From Cubamyces lactineus (taxonomy: Eukaryota > Basidiomycota > Agaricomycetes > Polyporales > Polyporaceae): a stretch of DNA of 64,000 nt. The translations under genes and the position numbers were made by a program. The stretch covers positions 732,001-796,000 of the forward strand of contig JACDTU010000005.1 in assembly GCA_022376465.1 (NCBI GenBank), given 5' to 3'. Numbering within the stretch: position 1 is the first letter of the stretch; each line of letters opens with the position of its first letter. The notes under the pieces are model-generated. The model ran no database searches. It was not told the origin of the DNA and was given only the letters and a program-made list of their open reading frames with translations. Positions 30,356 to 40,559 of the stretch are shown here, one piece after another.

Positions 30356-31574
30356 ATGCCTTCTCAGCAAGATACAGGGCGATCTTACCATCTGGGGTGT
30401 ACAGGAGATGCGTTGTTCACGGCACAGGCTCACGAGAGCCCGGAGAACATCACGTTATTCGGCAGTTGCTTCTGCCCTTTTGTGCAGAGGGTCTGGGTCA
30501 CCTTGGAGCATCTTGGTATAGACTATACGGTAAGTTCAGTATCTGTAACCCTATGCACATTATCCTGATCGTTGACCACCTCGTGCAGTACTGTGGGCTA
30601 CTTCCGCGCTCTAGGTTGAGTAACTCGTTGACCACCCGGCGATACAGATGAGGTCGATCCCTACAAAAAACCCGCGGAACTGTTGGAACTGTCTCCCAAA
30701 GGATTGGTACCTGCGCTACGGCTAAATCATATGGATCCGCCGAGATCTCTGAACGAGAGCACTGTCATCATGGACTTCCTCGAAGAGTATGAGCTCGCCA
30801 GTTTACTGTTACAAATACTACACTGATCGCTCATCTACCCACTGCACGGTGTCGTATAATCTAGGTTGGCTACGAGCAACACCAAGCGCTCCTCGCACAC
30901 TACGGAGAGCCTCTTGCCCCCGCTATCAGAACCATGTGAGTTCACGCGATTTGTCAAGACGCCATTCTTCTCATCCGTGTTGACGCGGTCTGTCCATCAT
31001 GGACCATCTGACTATCTAGACGCGCGTGCTCTTGTCCGTCTTCAAGCGGATAGCGTGAATCGCTCGCTCGTTCCCGCATTCTATCGTTACCTACAAGCGC
31101 AGGACGAAGGCGAGTACTCATTCATGACCGCAATGGATTTCCCCTTCCCTTGCGGGACGCCCGATACTGACCCCGCGTGCGCCTCAATTTAGAGAAACAG
31201 ATCGAGGGTGCAAAGGGCTTCGTCGAGGCGATTGAGGCTCTCATTACGTTGTTCGTGCGGGCGGAACGCGAAGAGTACACAGCCTATGGTGTCTGGCACG
31301 AGCGCGGCTCACTGAGTTACGCAGACGTCATGGCCGCTCCTTGTGGGTTTCTCCTCGTACAAACAGGCTGACAATGTGATATGCATTGACGCGGCGGGGG
31401 ATAGGGCTCTTCCGTGCGACGAACGTGCTGAAGCACTATCGCGGATTCGTGCTCCCGCAAGGTGCACAGTTCCGTGCCTATGTCGAGCGCGTGGTCAATC
31501 ACCCCGCTTTCAAGCGCACTTGCAGTACTGAACAACTGTACCTCGACAGTTATGAGAGGTTTGTTTCGCCATGA
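30356..31574 (+). CDS. Omega/Ure2-like glutathione S-transferase
   Basis: About six exons: 30356-30529, near 30650-30807, 30865-30935, 31020-31113, near 31193-31342 and 31405-31574. The thioredoxin-like half has NITLFGSCFCPFVQRVW, with the CPF cysteine expected of omega-type enzymes, then VDPYKKPAELLELSPKGLVPALR and STVIMDFLEE. The helical half has ARALVRLQADSVNRSLVPAFYRYLQAQ, GVWHERGSLSYADVMAAP and WLFRATNVLKHYRGFVLP, ending STEQLYLDSYERF. Known role: glutathione-dependent thioltransferase or detoxification in the cytosol. Two junctions (into exon 2 and into exon 5) do not keep frame with simple GT-AG choices, so either the splice sites are unusual or the copy carries small indels. The other junctions fit well. 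Confidence 0.8.
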
Positions 31575-32910
31575 TCCCGGAGGTCAAGGTGCTGAATCAA
31601 CCTATGATTGCGAATCACAGGTACGCTTTTAATCGGCCAAACACCAGCCAAGTGGCCAACGCCATTAACGCGAGAACGGCTCTGCCTTGACTTCGTTCCC
31701 GTTTCGCTGTACGTTGTCTGTTGCATCCTTCGTGTCAAACCGGTGAGCCCGATTCTAGTGAAGTCGATGATTATGTCCGTTGAACACAGCTCGCCGTCCG
31801 CGCTCCCCCTCTACAACATATTCGTGTCATGTGGCAGAGGTTCATCAACTAGCTGCGCGGCTCGATGTACAAAACTACCAATTGTTACAAGACGGCAGAA
31901 GTATACGTTTGCAATCACAAAGTGTCTCCAGGCTCTGTATCACAGAAGCAGCGAAGCCTCCTGAGTGCGATGTCGCAATGGCAGACGCTGTCAATGATAG
32001 ATCGCAACTCTGCCGCACCTGTCCAACATCCCTCCCTGACAACTGTTTCTTCTTTATTCCGTACCGTGCTTTGTTTGCCATTCCAGCATCTCCTTTTTCG
32101 CAGTGATATCCCTTCTTCCCTGCGGGACGGAGAGCTGGTAAGCACTGGTCGCATGATGGTGTGCGTCTCGGTGAGGCGTTGCATCGCCGGGGATAGACAA
32201 AACGCTTGTGGCGGTGTTCGACTTGCGGCGCCACGGACCTTGTGTTTTTGCGAAATAATCGCTCTTTGATGGCTGGTAAATCACCTCGCTCCTGCCTCGA
32301 GTCCCGACCTGCCCGCTTTCTTGCTTGTCTGCCGTGTTGTGGTGAGGTACCCCGACGTCTCCCGTTTCAACAACTCATCTGCAGTGCGGGAATCCCGCAC
32401 TGTGCTGTCTCAGTGTCTGACAAAGTGGCTGCGCATCCGCGTTTTTCCCATACACGCGGATTTGAATTGTGCAGCCTCTTGACCAGCGCATCCACATCAA
32501 GCCATCGTGACCTTCAGGCTTCTGTCCAGCCCAGGCCCGCATCCCACTGAGGCGAGGTCGATGCCGCCGGTCGAACACACCAAACAGAACACCATCCCGA
32601 AACGCCATCAGGATGCCTGGATTGCGACTGGCTGCAGCTGGCTGCAGCTCCAGGGCAACAGCAGCCTTATTGCCCCGCTTGACGCCCTTAGGGCTTCATA
32701 TTCTCATGATAGCTCCGCCGCGCCTGCCAACCGTTTCTCTCTTCTCTTGACTTTGTTCTTTGCTGGGGTGGTGAGAGGCTGTCACTGTGGACGACTCCCG
32801 TTCTTGTTGCCTGCAACGCTCTGGCTGCTCCTGCTGTTCTGCTCTGTGACTCTCTAATTGGTGTCGTTCGTTGAAGGAGCTGACGCAAAGTCGATCGCTA
32901 ATCGTACACG
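31575..32910. other. Intergenic between GST and bestrophin genes
   Basis: No recognisable gene. The last 400 bp before 32911 is pyrimidine-rich on the plus strand, with a short tandem ggctgcagct near 32631-32650, and probably serves as promoter and leader of the bestrophin gene. Confidence 0.55.
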
Positions 32911-35077
32911 ATGGTCGCGGAGAACCCACTGTTCGTAGGCTGGAGCCTGAAGAAATTCAAGGCGACGGTCATAAACGACATATGGCCTGAAGTGCTGTTC
33001 TTCTCTGGCGTCGCGACCAGTTGAGTCTCGGCTTCCCTGCCTCGCGCGATCGTGTCAAACCACATTCTGACGTGTGCCCGTTTGGGAAACAACAGTGGTA
33101 ACCTTGGTGTCTGAGATGACGAAGCACAAGCTGCAGCTCTCGAGCGCGATGCTGACGGTGCTCGGTACGGTGCTCGGTCTCGTTATCTCGTTCCGGACGT
33201 CTTCTGCCTATGAGCGGTCAGTGGTTACCTAGATACGACTTGAGCGCGTGGCGGGTTTTTGAAACTAACGCTCGTTTTTCCCTATGGACAGATACATGGA
33301 AGGCAGGAAGCTATGGACCAACATTGCGATCGCTTCACGGAACCTTGCACAGATCGTACGCACCCTCCATCTTGCAAACGCTGTATACTTGAAGCGCTAA
33401 CGAGAGGTCACTGCCCGTTTATAGATTTGGGTCCACGTCCCCTTCCAACGTATGGACAAGAGGACTGGTCAACAAAAGTCTGTCCTTGAGGTTTCAATCG
33501 AGAAAAAGAGTATGGTGAACATCGTCCAGGCATACTCCGTCGCTGTCAAGGTAGCTACCTCGTGCCTGGAATCCTATCGTGAGCGCTCACACTTTCGACT
33601 TAGCATCTCCTTCGTGCGGAACCCGGCGTGTACTATGAAGACCTGTATCCGCTCATCTGTTTCCTACCCCGGTACGCCACGCACTCGAGCGAGAAAGCGA
33701 CAGACGACGACATGCTGCCGCTTTGGAAGTCGTCCGCCATGGACAACGAGAAGCACAAGACAGCGCACACGCTCACCTCCTCTCGCCCCCTCTCCCCTGA
33801 TCATAGCGTCGGTCGCGCGGGGTCCGCGCCGCCAGCAGGCGCTGCTTCTGGCACTGAGGACAATGAGAAGGAGCTCGGCCAGCTGTCCGAGGACCAGATC
33901 TACCACTCGCTGCGCGGGCGCCTCCAGCGCAAGAAGTCGTTCGACCCCGAGATGGCGCTCCCCGTCGTCTACAGCGAGCACCCTTTGCTGCCTGCACGGA
34001 ACCCCCCGAAGGAGTCGTTGTACGACTATCTCCCGTTCCTCCGCGTCTTCAAGATGATGTTCAAAGCGCTCTTCCGCCCGCTCCTCCGCCCATTCCGCCG
34101 CCACAAGCCCGAGCCCCAGGCGCCGACAAGCGCATCCGCGGCAACGCGTAGCTTCACGGGAAAGAAGCTCCGCCCAGAGGCTATCGAATCGAACGTCCCG
34201 CTCGAGATCACGCTCTTCCTGTCGAGCTACCTCGCCTGGCTTCTGCGCAATGGGCAGCTTCAGCCTGCGATCGCGTCTGCCTTCACGACGGGTATCGCGC
34301 AGCTGCAGGATACGGTAACGAACCTGGACAGGATCAGGAACACGCCTCTGCCGTTCGCGTACCAGGCCCATCTCCGGATCTCACTCTGGTTGTACTTGTT
34401 CTTCCTTCCCGTGAGTGGCATCTGCCCACGCGCCGCCTCAGGTTCGTGGTGTTGACTTTTACGTGTTCACAGTTCCAGGTATGGAGTTCGTTCCATTACT
34501 TGACTATCCCGTAAGTTCCTGGTTGGCCCGAGAGATACTTCTATCTGACACGCCCTGCTTGTAGAGGAACGGCATTCGCATCATTCTTGCTACTCGGTTT
34601 CCTCGAGATCGGTCAGGAAATGTACGTGCCTTGTTGATTATGCGCTCGCCATCTTGTACTGAGGGCCGCGGCGCTCTTCTAGCGAGAACCCATTCAACTA
34701 CGACATGAACGATCTCGGTAAGCGTTGCGCTTCTACGTACGTGCACAAGCCGCTAACGCACCGCCATAGATCTGGACGCCTTCTGTCTCTCGATTCAGCG
34801 TGAGCTGCACGAGATCACTGCGGTAAGTTGAGCCTTATATACGTCTGCGTTCCGTATGTTGTACTCATGACATGTTCAGCACACGTGTCCCGATCCGGAG
34901 GAGTATATCTTCACCGCGTGGAACCAGCCATTTGCGCCTGGAGATAGACGCACTGCCGAGGAGATGATGAACGACGTGAACCACTCGTACCACGGGCCCG
35001 AGACGGGAATGCATAGCATCCGCCGCACTCTACTCAAGGGTTGGTGGGATGTGGACCAGTTGACAAGGTCAAAATGA
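32911..35077 (+). CDS. Bestrophin-like (UPF0187) chloride channel protein (535 aa)
   Basis: Ten exons join in frame: 32911-33019, 33096-33216, 33292-33355, 33425-33550, 33604-34410, 34473-34510, 34565-34621, 34683-34717, 34770-34822 and 34880-35077. Family landmarks are LGLVISFRTSSAYERYMEGRKLW, the LLGFLEIGQEIENPFNYD acidic cluster near the C-terminus and the hydrophobic segments LSSAMLTVLGTVLGLVI and ISLWLYLFFLP. Known role of the family: pentameric anion channels; fungal members are membrane proteins of uncertain localisation. A long polar stretch (about residues 165-300, rich in Ser, Lys and Pro) interrupts the conserved part, as is common in fungal members. The very short exons near the end (35-57 nt) are supported by frame. 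Confidence 0.93.
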
Positions 35078-36170
35078 ACGCACCTTACGACCAGTCAGTC
35101 ACATAGTACTGTCTCGGTATCCGCATTGCTCCAGAACGAACGTCACACATTCGACAAATGTCTTGCCCGTTAATCTTGACGATTTCAACGTAGATATTCG
35201 ATGGCTTCGGGATGATCATGGTTACTTACATTGGTGTATATTTATCCGCTTTGTCTGCTATATCAGTGTTTTTGCATACGCCACAGCCGTGGCGAATCGT
35301 CTCGCGGCTCTCAGCCCGTGTGGCGGTTGCAATGAAAGCGGCGAGCGTTCGCAAATCCGTTGGTCGGACAGAGCCTCAGAGAGGCTGGTTACGGTATCGG
35401 TTCTGGCTAATAGTCGTCACGTTCGAGAAGTTCGCTGCACGAATACTGACGACAATAGGCCTCGGGTGGCGTTCTTCGAAGCCTCTTAGATGCGAGCTTT
35501 GGGCATTGCTGGACCGCCGCTGTGGCGTTGAACGCGTAGATGGGCGTCTCGTGACCGCGTGCCGAGAGGCAGCAAGTGTGAGATTGGCGATATCATCGCA
35601 GGATAAGGAGATAGATGCAAGGACTGAGGTCAGCGGTCTAGGCTGGCTTTTAGAGTGATGGCGGACGAGCACGTTGAAAGGAAAACGTCCGCAAAGGCGT
35701 GGCGGGAACGAGGAGGCTGCCGACTTGAGCGACTTCAGAGACCGGTCGCGCGCCGCTTGATATAAAGATCCGGCTGCATCGTGCGCGTCCGTCCTCCGAC
35801 GTCCGAGGGCTCTAACGCGCCCTTCGTCTGTCTTCTCCAGCTGCCTTGGCTTGCACTCCAATCTTTAACGCCTTCCGCTCTGTTCTTGTATATACCGGCC
35901 TGTGGCGCTTGGGAACCATCGGTACGCTGCGGAACGTTGGCTTGGTTGAGACTCGCGTGCGCTGACCATGAGGCCAATCGCTTCAGGTCCTCTCTCATCT
36001 CTATGCGGCGAGGCCTTGCCTAGTTTCCCCACTTGCGGCGAACAGATATCCTAACATCCCATCCACATTCACCTTCTACTCAGCTCGGTCTCCATCGGAA
36101 CCTGGAGCTTTCTATCGCTATATCGCTCCGCTCGCTCGAACATCGCACCCTCTACTCGTCTTGACGTTCT
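35078..36170. other. Intergenic, probable promoter of the coiled-coil gene
   Basis: No gene supported. A TATA-like gatataaagat lies near 35759-35769, some 400 bp before the next start codon, and the last 100 bp is pyrimidine-rich. Confidence 0.5.
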
Positions 36171-39100
36171 ATGACGACGCTGCTTGCTCCCATCGCCGAG
36201 CAGAATGTCGGACCCGTCCCCGGAGTGGACCAAGATATTGAGCCAGACGCGCAATGGAAGGAGCAGACTCGCGCGAAGATCGAGCAAGGACTGCAGTCGA
36301 CGGTGGACAAGGTGAGGCAAGACAGAGATGCCGGCGTCAGAGGTCTTCGCGAGGGTACCAGGGAGTACGATGCCGTCATGAAGTCCTACCAAGCCAATAT
36401 GGACCATGTTCGTCGATTAGCGGAAGACCAGTTCAACCAGGAGCTCAAGATCAAGCGCTTTGAGCTCGCTCTCTCGCAAGGCAAGGATCTCGAAGGGGAG
36501 GAGTTTGCAGCATTCCGGAGGGAGCAGCAAGCCATTTGGGATAAGATTAAGAGGGACGGGGCGGAGCGGCCACAGGTCCGCCGTAACTCTAGTGTCGGCG
36601 GGGCTACTCACGAGAATGGAGACGCTGTTGCTGTTCCCTCGAGGAATAGTGGTGAGCACGACGCCAGGGAAGGGCCCTCTGTGTCATATCGTGATTCCCG
36701 TCCGCTTGCTAGAGCACCAGCTCTGGAGTACCGTCCTCGAGATCGCACCCAGAGCGGCGGGTCAGAGTCAATCGCAGGCACGCCAGGAAGCTATGGCGGT
36801 AGCAGGCCCCCTCGCTCGCGCGGAAACTCCTCTGTTTTGGCCGCAGACTTTGAGGCGCCACCTCTGGGTCCTTCGCCATACGACCAGGCATCTATCGGTC
36901 GGCAAGGCCTCAGCTCACTGTCTAGAACTAGACCGCAGGATATCTGGCTTCCGCCGCAGCCCTCTAAGGACAGCGCATCCGCGACTTCTCGTACGTTTGC
37001 TCATGCTACCGCCCCCAACCTGTCTCCCGTCAGCCCAAACGTCGTGCACGAGGTTGGTGGGAGGTCTGTTTCTCGAGCAGGGAGTATGCGCTCGAACGAA
37101 CGGCCTTCCCCGATCACGGACTTGGAACCTGGCACGTCTCTTCCGCGCGACCGCTTTGGCATGTCGATGGACGAGCGGATGTCTTCGCGGAAAGGAAAGG
37201 AGAGAGATCGCTCAGAGTATCCTCAGCGAGACTTCGTTCCCAGCCCAGCTCCCGCGCCCGATTACTACGCTCGTCGTCCCGACTCGCGTATGTCGATGCC
37301 AATCACCCCAGCGCGCCCGTCTTTGCCTACCCAATCCTCTGAAGAAGCTCGTTTCTACCAAGTCAGCGATGTCCCCCAAGCGCGTCCTCGTCAGGAGAAC
37401 GATGAGCGCGAGGGCATTCCTATGCGGACCCGTTCCTCCCGCCGTAGCATCCCTTCCGACCAGGGCTCCCCAGAGAACCCTCGGTACTTGTCCGCCGGAC
37501 CCGCTTCTGCGCGCCCCATCCCCAACAAGCGGTCTTTCAACGGCGAGTATGACCCTTGGCAGACGCAGCCGAGTCCGACCTCCCGAGGCTACTATGGCCC
37601 ACAGAGCCCACCTACCCCGTACACCACCTCCAGTAGTCGTCCGATCCCCCGGCCTCCTTCCACTGATGACAACCCCCGCCGCCATTCTCCCTCTGGCCCC
37701 TGGCATGGCTCCCAAAGCCCCCCTGACGCGTTCCCGTTTGCGAACTACGACGTTCCATTCAGCTCCAGCCCTCGGCCGCGTTTCCCCAGCGGCCCTACAA
37801 GTGCCAGCGGTCGTCGCAACTCCAACGGTTCACGTTCAGTCCGATCGCGCTCTTCTAGGCCAGAATTCTGGGGTCCTTCCGACGTCTCACAGCGCCCATT
37901 GGCCACGTTCGAGGAGCAGTCTGTTGCCTCGAGTTCGGAATCCGAAGAAGACTATGGCATGGACCTAGACGACCTCTGGCATACCCGAGAGCGACGGGAG
38001 CTCACCCGGACCCTCGTCCGAGAACAAGAGGAGGAGGCCAGGCGGAAGGCTGAAGAGGTGAAGCGACTGGAAGAGGAAGCGAGACGGAAAGAGGAGGAGG
38101 CGAAACGGAAGGAAGAAGAGGCCAGGAAGAAGGAGGAGGAGGCAAGGCGCAAGGCGGAAGAGGCGAGGCGTAAGGAAGAGGAGGCCCGTCGCAAAGAAGA
38201 GGATGCTCGTCGCAAGGAGGAAGAGGTGCGACTGAGAGCGTTGGAGGTTCAGAAGCGAGAGGAAGAGCTCCGCCTACGCGAAGCAGAGCTAGCCAGGCGT
38301 GAGATGGAAGCCAAGCTTGCGGAGGAGCGTCGCAAACGCGAGGAGGTGGAGGCTCGGCTGCAAGAGGAGATCCGCAGACGTCGTGAGGCCGAAGAAGAAG
38401 CCAAACGAAGAGAACAAGAAGAGGCCAAGCGACGCGAGCGAGAGGAGGCCGACCGGCTACGACGCGAGCAAGAGGAGGCTGACCGACGCGAGCGGGCGAG
38501 GAAGGAACTTGAGGATTGGGAGAAAGCCCAGCGACTGCGAAGAGAGTACGAGGAGAGAGAGCGTCTAGAGAGGGCGGAGCGAGAGAAGCGAGAAAGAGAG
38601 GATCGGGAGCGACGAGACCAAGAAGAGCGGGAGCGACGAGAGAGGGAGGCCCAGGAGCGCGAGCGCGAGCGGCTGGCAAAGGAGGAGCGCGAGCGGGAGG
38701 AACGCGAGCGATGGGAGAAGAAGGAGCGTGAGCGGCAGGAGAGGGAGGCACAGGAGCGTCGGGAGAAGGAAGCGCAGGAGCGGGAGCGGCGGGAGAAAGA
38801 GGCGCGCGAACAGCAAGAGAGGGAGGAGCGGGAGCGGCGGGAGAAAGAGGAACGCGAGCGGCAGGAGAAGGCCGAGCGGGAGAGGCGAGAACGAGAGGAC
38901 AGGGAGCGGCGAGAGCGCGAACACCGACAGCGAGAGCAAGAGCAGGCTAGACGACAAGCTGAGCGGGAGCAAGAGGACGCTGAGCGGAGGCAGGCGGAAG
39001 CGGCGCTGGCCGCTCAAGCTGAAGCGCGCGCGCAAGCACAAGAGGCAGCGAGGGCAGCTGAAGCCGAGGCACTTGCACAAGCACTGGCGGACGCACAAGC

Positions 39101-40559
39101 TCGAAGCGAGGCACAAGTCCGCACAGGGGGCCAGCGGTACGATCCCAGAGCGGAGAATGCTGCAGCGGCAGCGAATTCAAGGGCGGCGACACAGCACGAC
39201 GAGTCTGGAGCAGAGCCCCGATTACACGCCAGCCCAGTAACTCTCGACGCCCTCGAACTCGAGCCAGACCTCGACGAAGAGTTCCGCAAGCCAGAGGTCA
39301 TCCGAGCGCAGCAAGCCATCTTCGAGCACATTCAAGCGATGAACCGCGAGGCGAAGCGGCGGGCCATGGAAGAGGAAGCTCGTAAACGCTCCGACGAGGA
39401 AGCCAGGAGACGCGCTGAAGAAGAAGCAAAGCGTCGTGCAGAGGAGGAGGAAGGAATACGCAAGGAGAGAGAGGCCCGAAGGCGCTTGGAAGAGGAAAGG
39501 AGGAAGAGGGAGGAGCTGGACATGCAACGCGAAGCCGCCATCGTTGCTGATGTTCTGCGACGATCCCAGGAAGAGCATCGCAGGCATGAGGAACGCAGGA
39601 GACAGGACAGTGTCGGTAGCGCGTCGGACGCCCCACGTTCAAGCCCAGTATATTCCTCAGCCTCAGCTTCGGCCCCGCGTCCTGTTCCGAACCACAATTC
39701 CTCTATGTCCAGCAGTGCGTCGGTGGGCGATCGCAGCAGCACAGCGTCGTCGGCCAGTTATAGCAGCTCCTCCAGTTTCTTCTCTGCGGCTTCCGGACGC
39801 TCAACGTCCTCTGCATACAGCACTTCCTCCGCGAGTCGTGCTACCGCTACCCCAACGCCAAGTACCCCGACTCCTGTGCCTGGCGCCACTCCGAACACGA
39901 AAGGCGGCTGGAAGCCCTCGTCGTTCGTACCGGGACCCACTCCGTCGACGCCTAGTCGGTCCAATACGAGTAGCTCTTATCGTTCCGCTTTCGCCTCCGC
40001 TGCCCCCCACACGCCCTCAGGCACGACTCACAGTAGGTCGACCACCGCCCAAAGTGTGCCCATCCTCAACGAAGAGGAATGGACCCGACGCCAGGAGGAG
40101 CATGCGCGCAGACAGTTTGAGCAGTTCCAGCGCGACCAGGAAGCGCAGGCCCGTCGTATGGAGGCGAAGGCGATGAAGCAGATGTCCAAGGAGGACGTCA
40201 TCAAGCTGTTCGAAGAACACGAGCGTCGGTGGACGAGGCTTGCGAACATGGACGTTCTCACCTGGTATTCCTTCCCCTGGCCGATGCTCAAGCCGCCGAC
40301 CGACCCAGAACAGCTGACATTTGCCGACGTCAAAGCGTATGTCCTATCCCCACACCAGCCCACAGATAAGTCGAACAAGGAGCGCATCAAGGACTTCCTG
40401 CGCAAGTGGCATCCGGACCGCTTCGAGACGAAGCTGCTGCCGAAGGTCCGGGAGGACGAGCGCGAGAAGGTGCAGGAGGGCGCTGGCGCTGTGGCGCGTA
40501 ATCTCAACCAGATCCTCAGCACCCTCTCTGAGAGTCCTGAGAACGGCCTCTTTGGCTGA
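36171..40559 (+). CDS. Large coiled-coil protein with C-terminal J-like domain (1462 aa)
   Basis: One uninterrupted exon, unusual in this intron-rich window. The first 130 residues are helical (QWKEQTRAKIEQGL), followed by a Ser/Pro/Arg-rich disordered region to about 600. Residues about 600-985 are a dense Glu/Arg/Lys coiled coil with many EEARRKEEE-like units. A second charged helix covers about 1040-1150, and a Ser/Thr-rich linker runs to about 1290. The last 170 residues are conserved-looking: WTRLANMDVLTWYSFPWP, a J-domain HPD motif at about 1414-1416 within RKWHPDRF, and VQEGAGAVARNLNQIL. This resembles the C-terminal part of the NF-kappa-B-inhibitor-like (NFKBIL1) family, where the J-like region may contact Hsp70. 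That assignment is from memory of motifs; the function is unknown. Confidence 0.85.
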   Translation: MTTLLAPIAEQNVGPVPGVDQDIEPDAQWKEQTRAKIEQGLQSTVDKVRQDRDAGVRGLREGTREYDAVMKSYQANMDHVRRLAEDQFNQELKIKRFELALSQGKDLEGEEFAAFRREQQAIWDKIKRDGAERPQVRRNSSVGGATHENGDAVAVPSRNSGEHDAREGPSVSYRDSRPLARAPALEYRPRDRTQSGGSESIAGTPGSYGGSRPPRSRGNSSVLAADFEAPPLGPSPYDQASIGRQGLSSLSRTRPQDIWLPPQPSKDSASATSRTFAHATAPNLSPVSPNVVHEVGGRSVSRAGSMRSNERPSPITDLEPGTSLPRDRFGMSMDERMSSRKGKERDRSEYPQRDFVPSPAPAPDYYARRPDSRMSMPITPARPSLPTQSSEEARFYQVSDVPQARPRQENDEREGIPMRTRSSRRSIPSDQGSPENPRYLSAGPASARPIPNKRSFNGEYDPWQTQPSPTSRGYYGPQSPPTPYTTSSSRPIPRPPSTDDNPRRHSPSGPWHGSQSPPDAFPFANYDVPFSSSPRPRFPSGPTSASGRRNSNGSRSVRSRSSRPEFWGPSDVSQRPLATFEEQSVASSSESEEDYGMDLDDLWHTRERRELTRTLVREQEEEARRKAEEVKRLEEEARRKEEEAKRKEEEARKKEEEARRKAEEARRKEEEARRKEEDARRKEEEVRLRALEVQKREEELRLREAELARREMEAKLAEERRKREEVEARLQEEIRRRREAEEEAKRREQEEAKRREREEADRLRREQEEADRRERARKELEDWEKAQRLRREYEERERLERAEREKREREDRERRDQEERERREREAQERERERLAKEEREREERERWEKKERERQEREAQERREKEAQERERREKEAREQQEREERERREKEERERQEKAERERREREDRERREREHRQREQEQARRQAEREQEDAERRQAEAALAAQAEARAQAQEAARAAEAEALAQALADAQARSEAQVRTGGQRYDPRAENAAAAANSRAATQHDESGAEPRLHASPVTLDALELEPDLDEEFRKPEVIRAQQAIFEHIQAMNREAKRRAMEEEARKRSDEEARRRAEEEAKRRAEEEEGIRKEREARRRLEEERRKREELDMQREAAIVADVLRRSQEEHRRHEERRRQDSVGSASDAPRSSPVYSSASASAPRPVPNHNSSMSSSASVGDRSSTASSASYSSSSSFFSAASGRSTSSAYSTSSASRATATPTPSTPTPVPGATPNTKGGWKPSSFVPGPTPSTPSRSNTSSSYRSAFASAAPHTPSGTTHSRSTTAQSVPILNEEEWTRRQEEHARRQFEQFQRDQEAQARRMEAKAMKQMSKEDVIKLFEEHERRWTRLANMDVLTWYSFPWPMLKPPTDPEQLTFADVKAYVLSPHQPTDKSNKERIKDFLRKWHPDRFETKLLPKVREDEREKVQEGAGAVARNLNQILSTLSESPENGLFG

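Noticed and set aside
38565..39116. Leucine/proline-rich minus-strand frame resembling a membrane protein
   Set aside because: It is the antisense of the Glu/Arg coiled-coil region, which always yields Leu/Ser/Pro-rich shadows.
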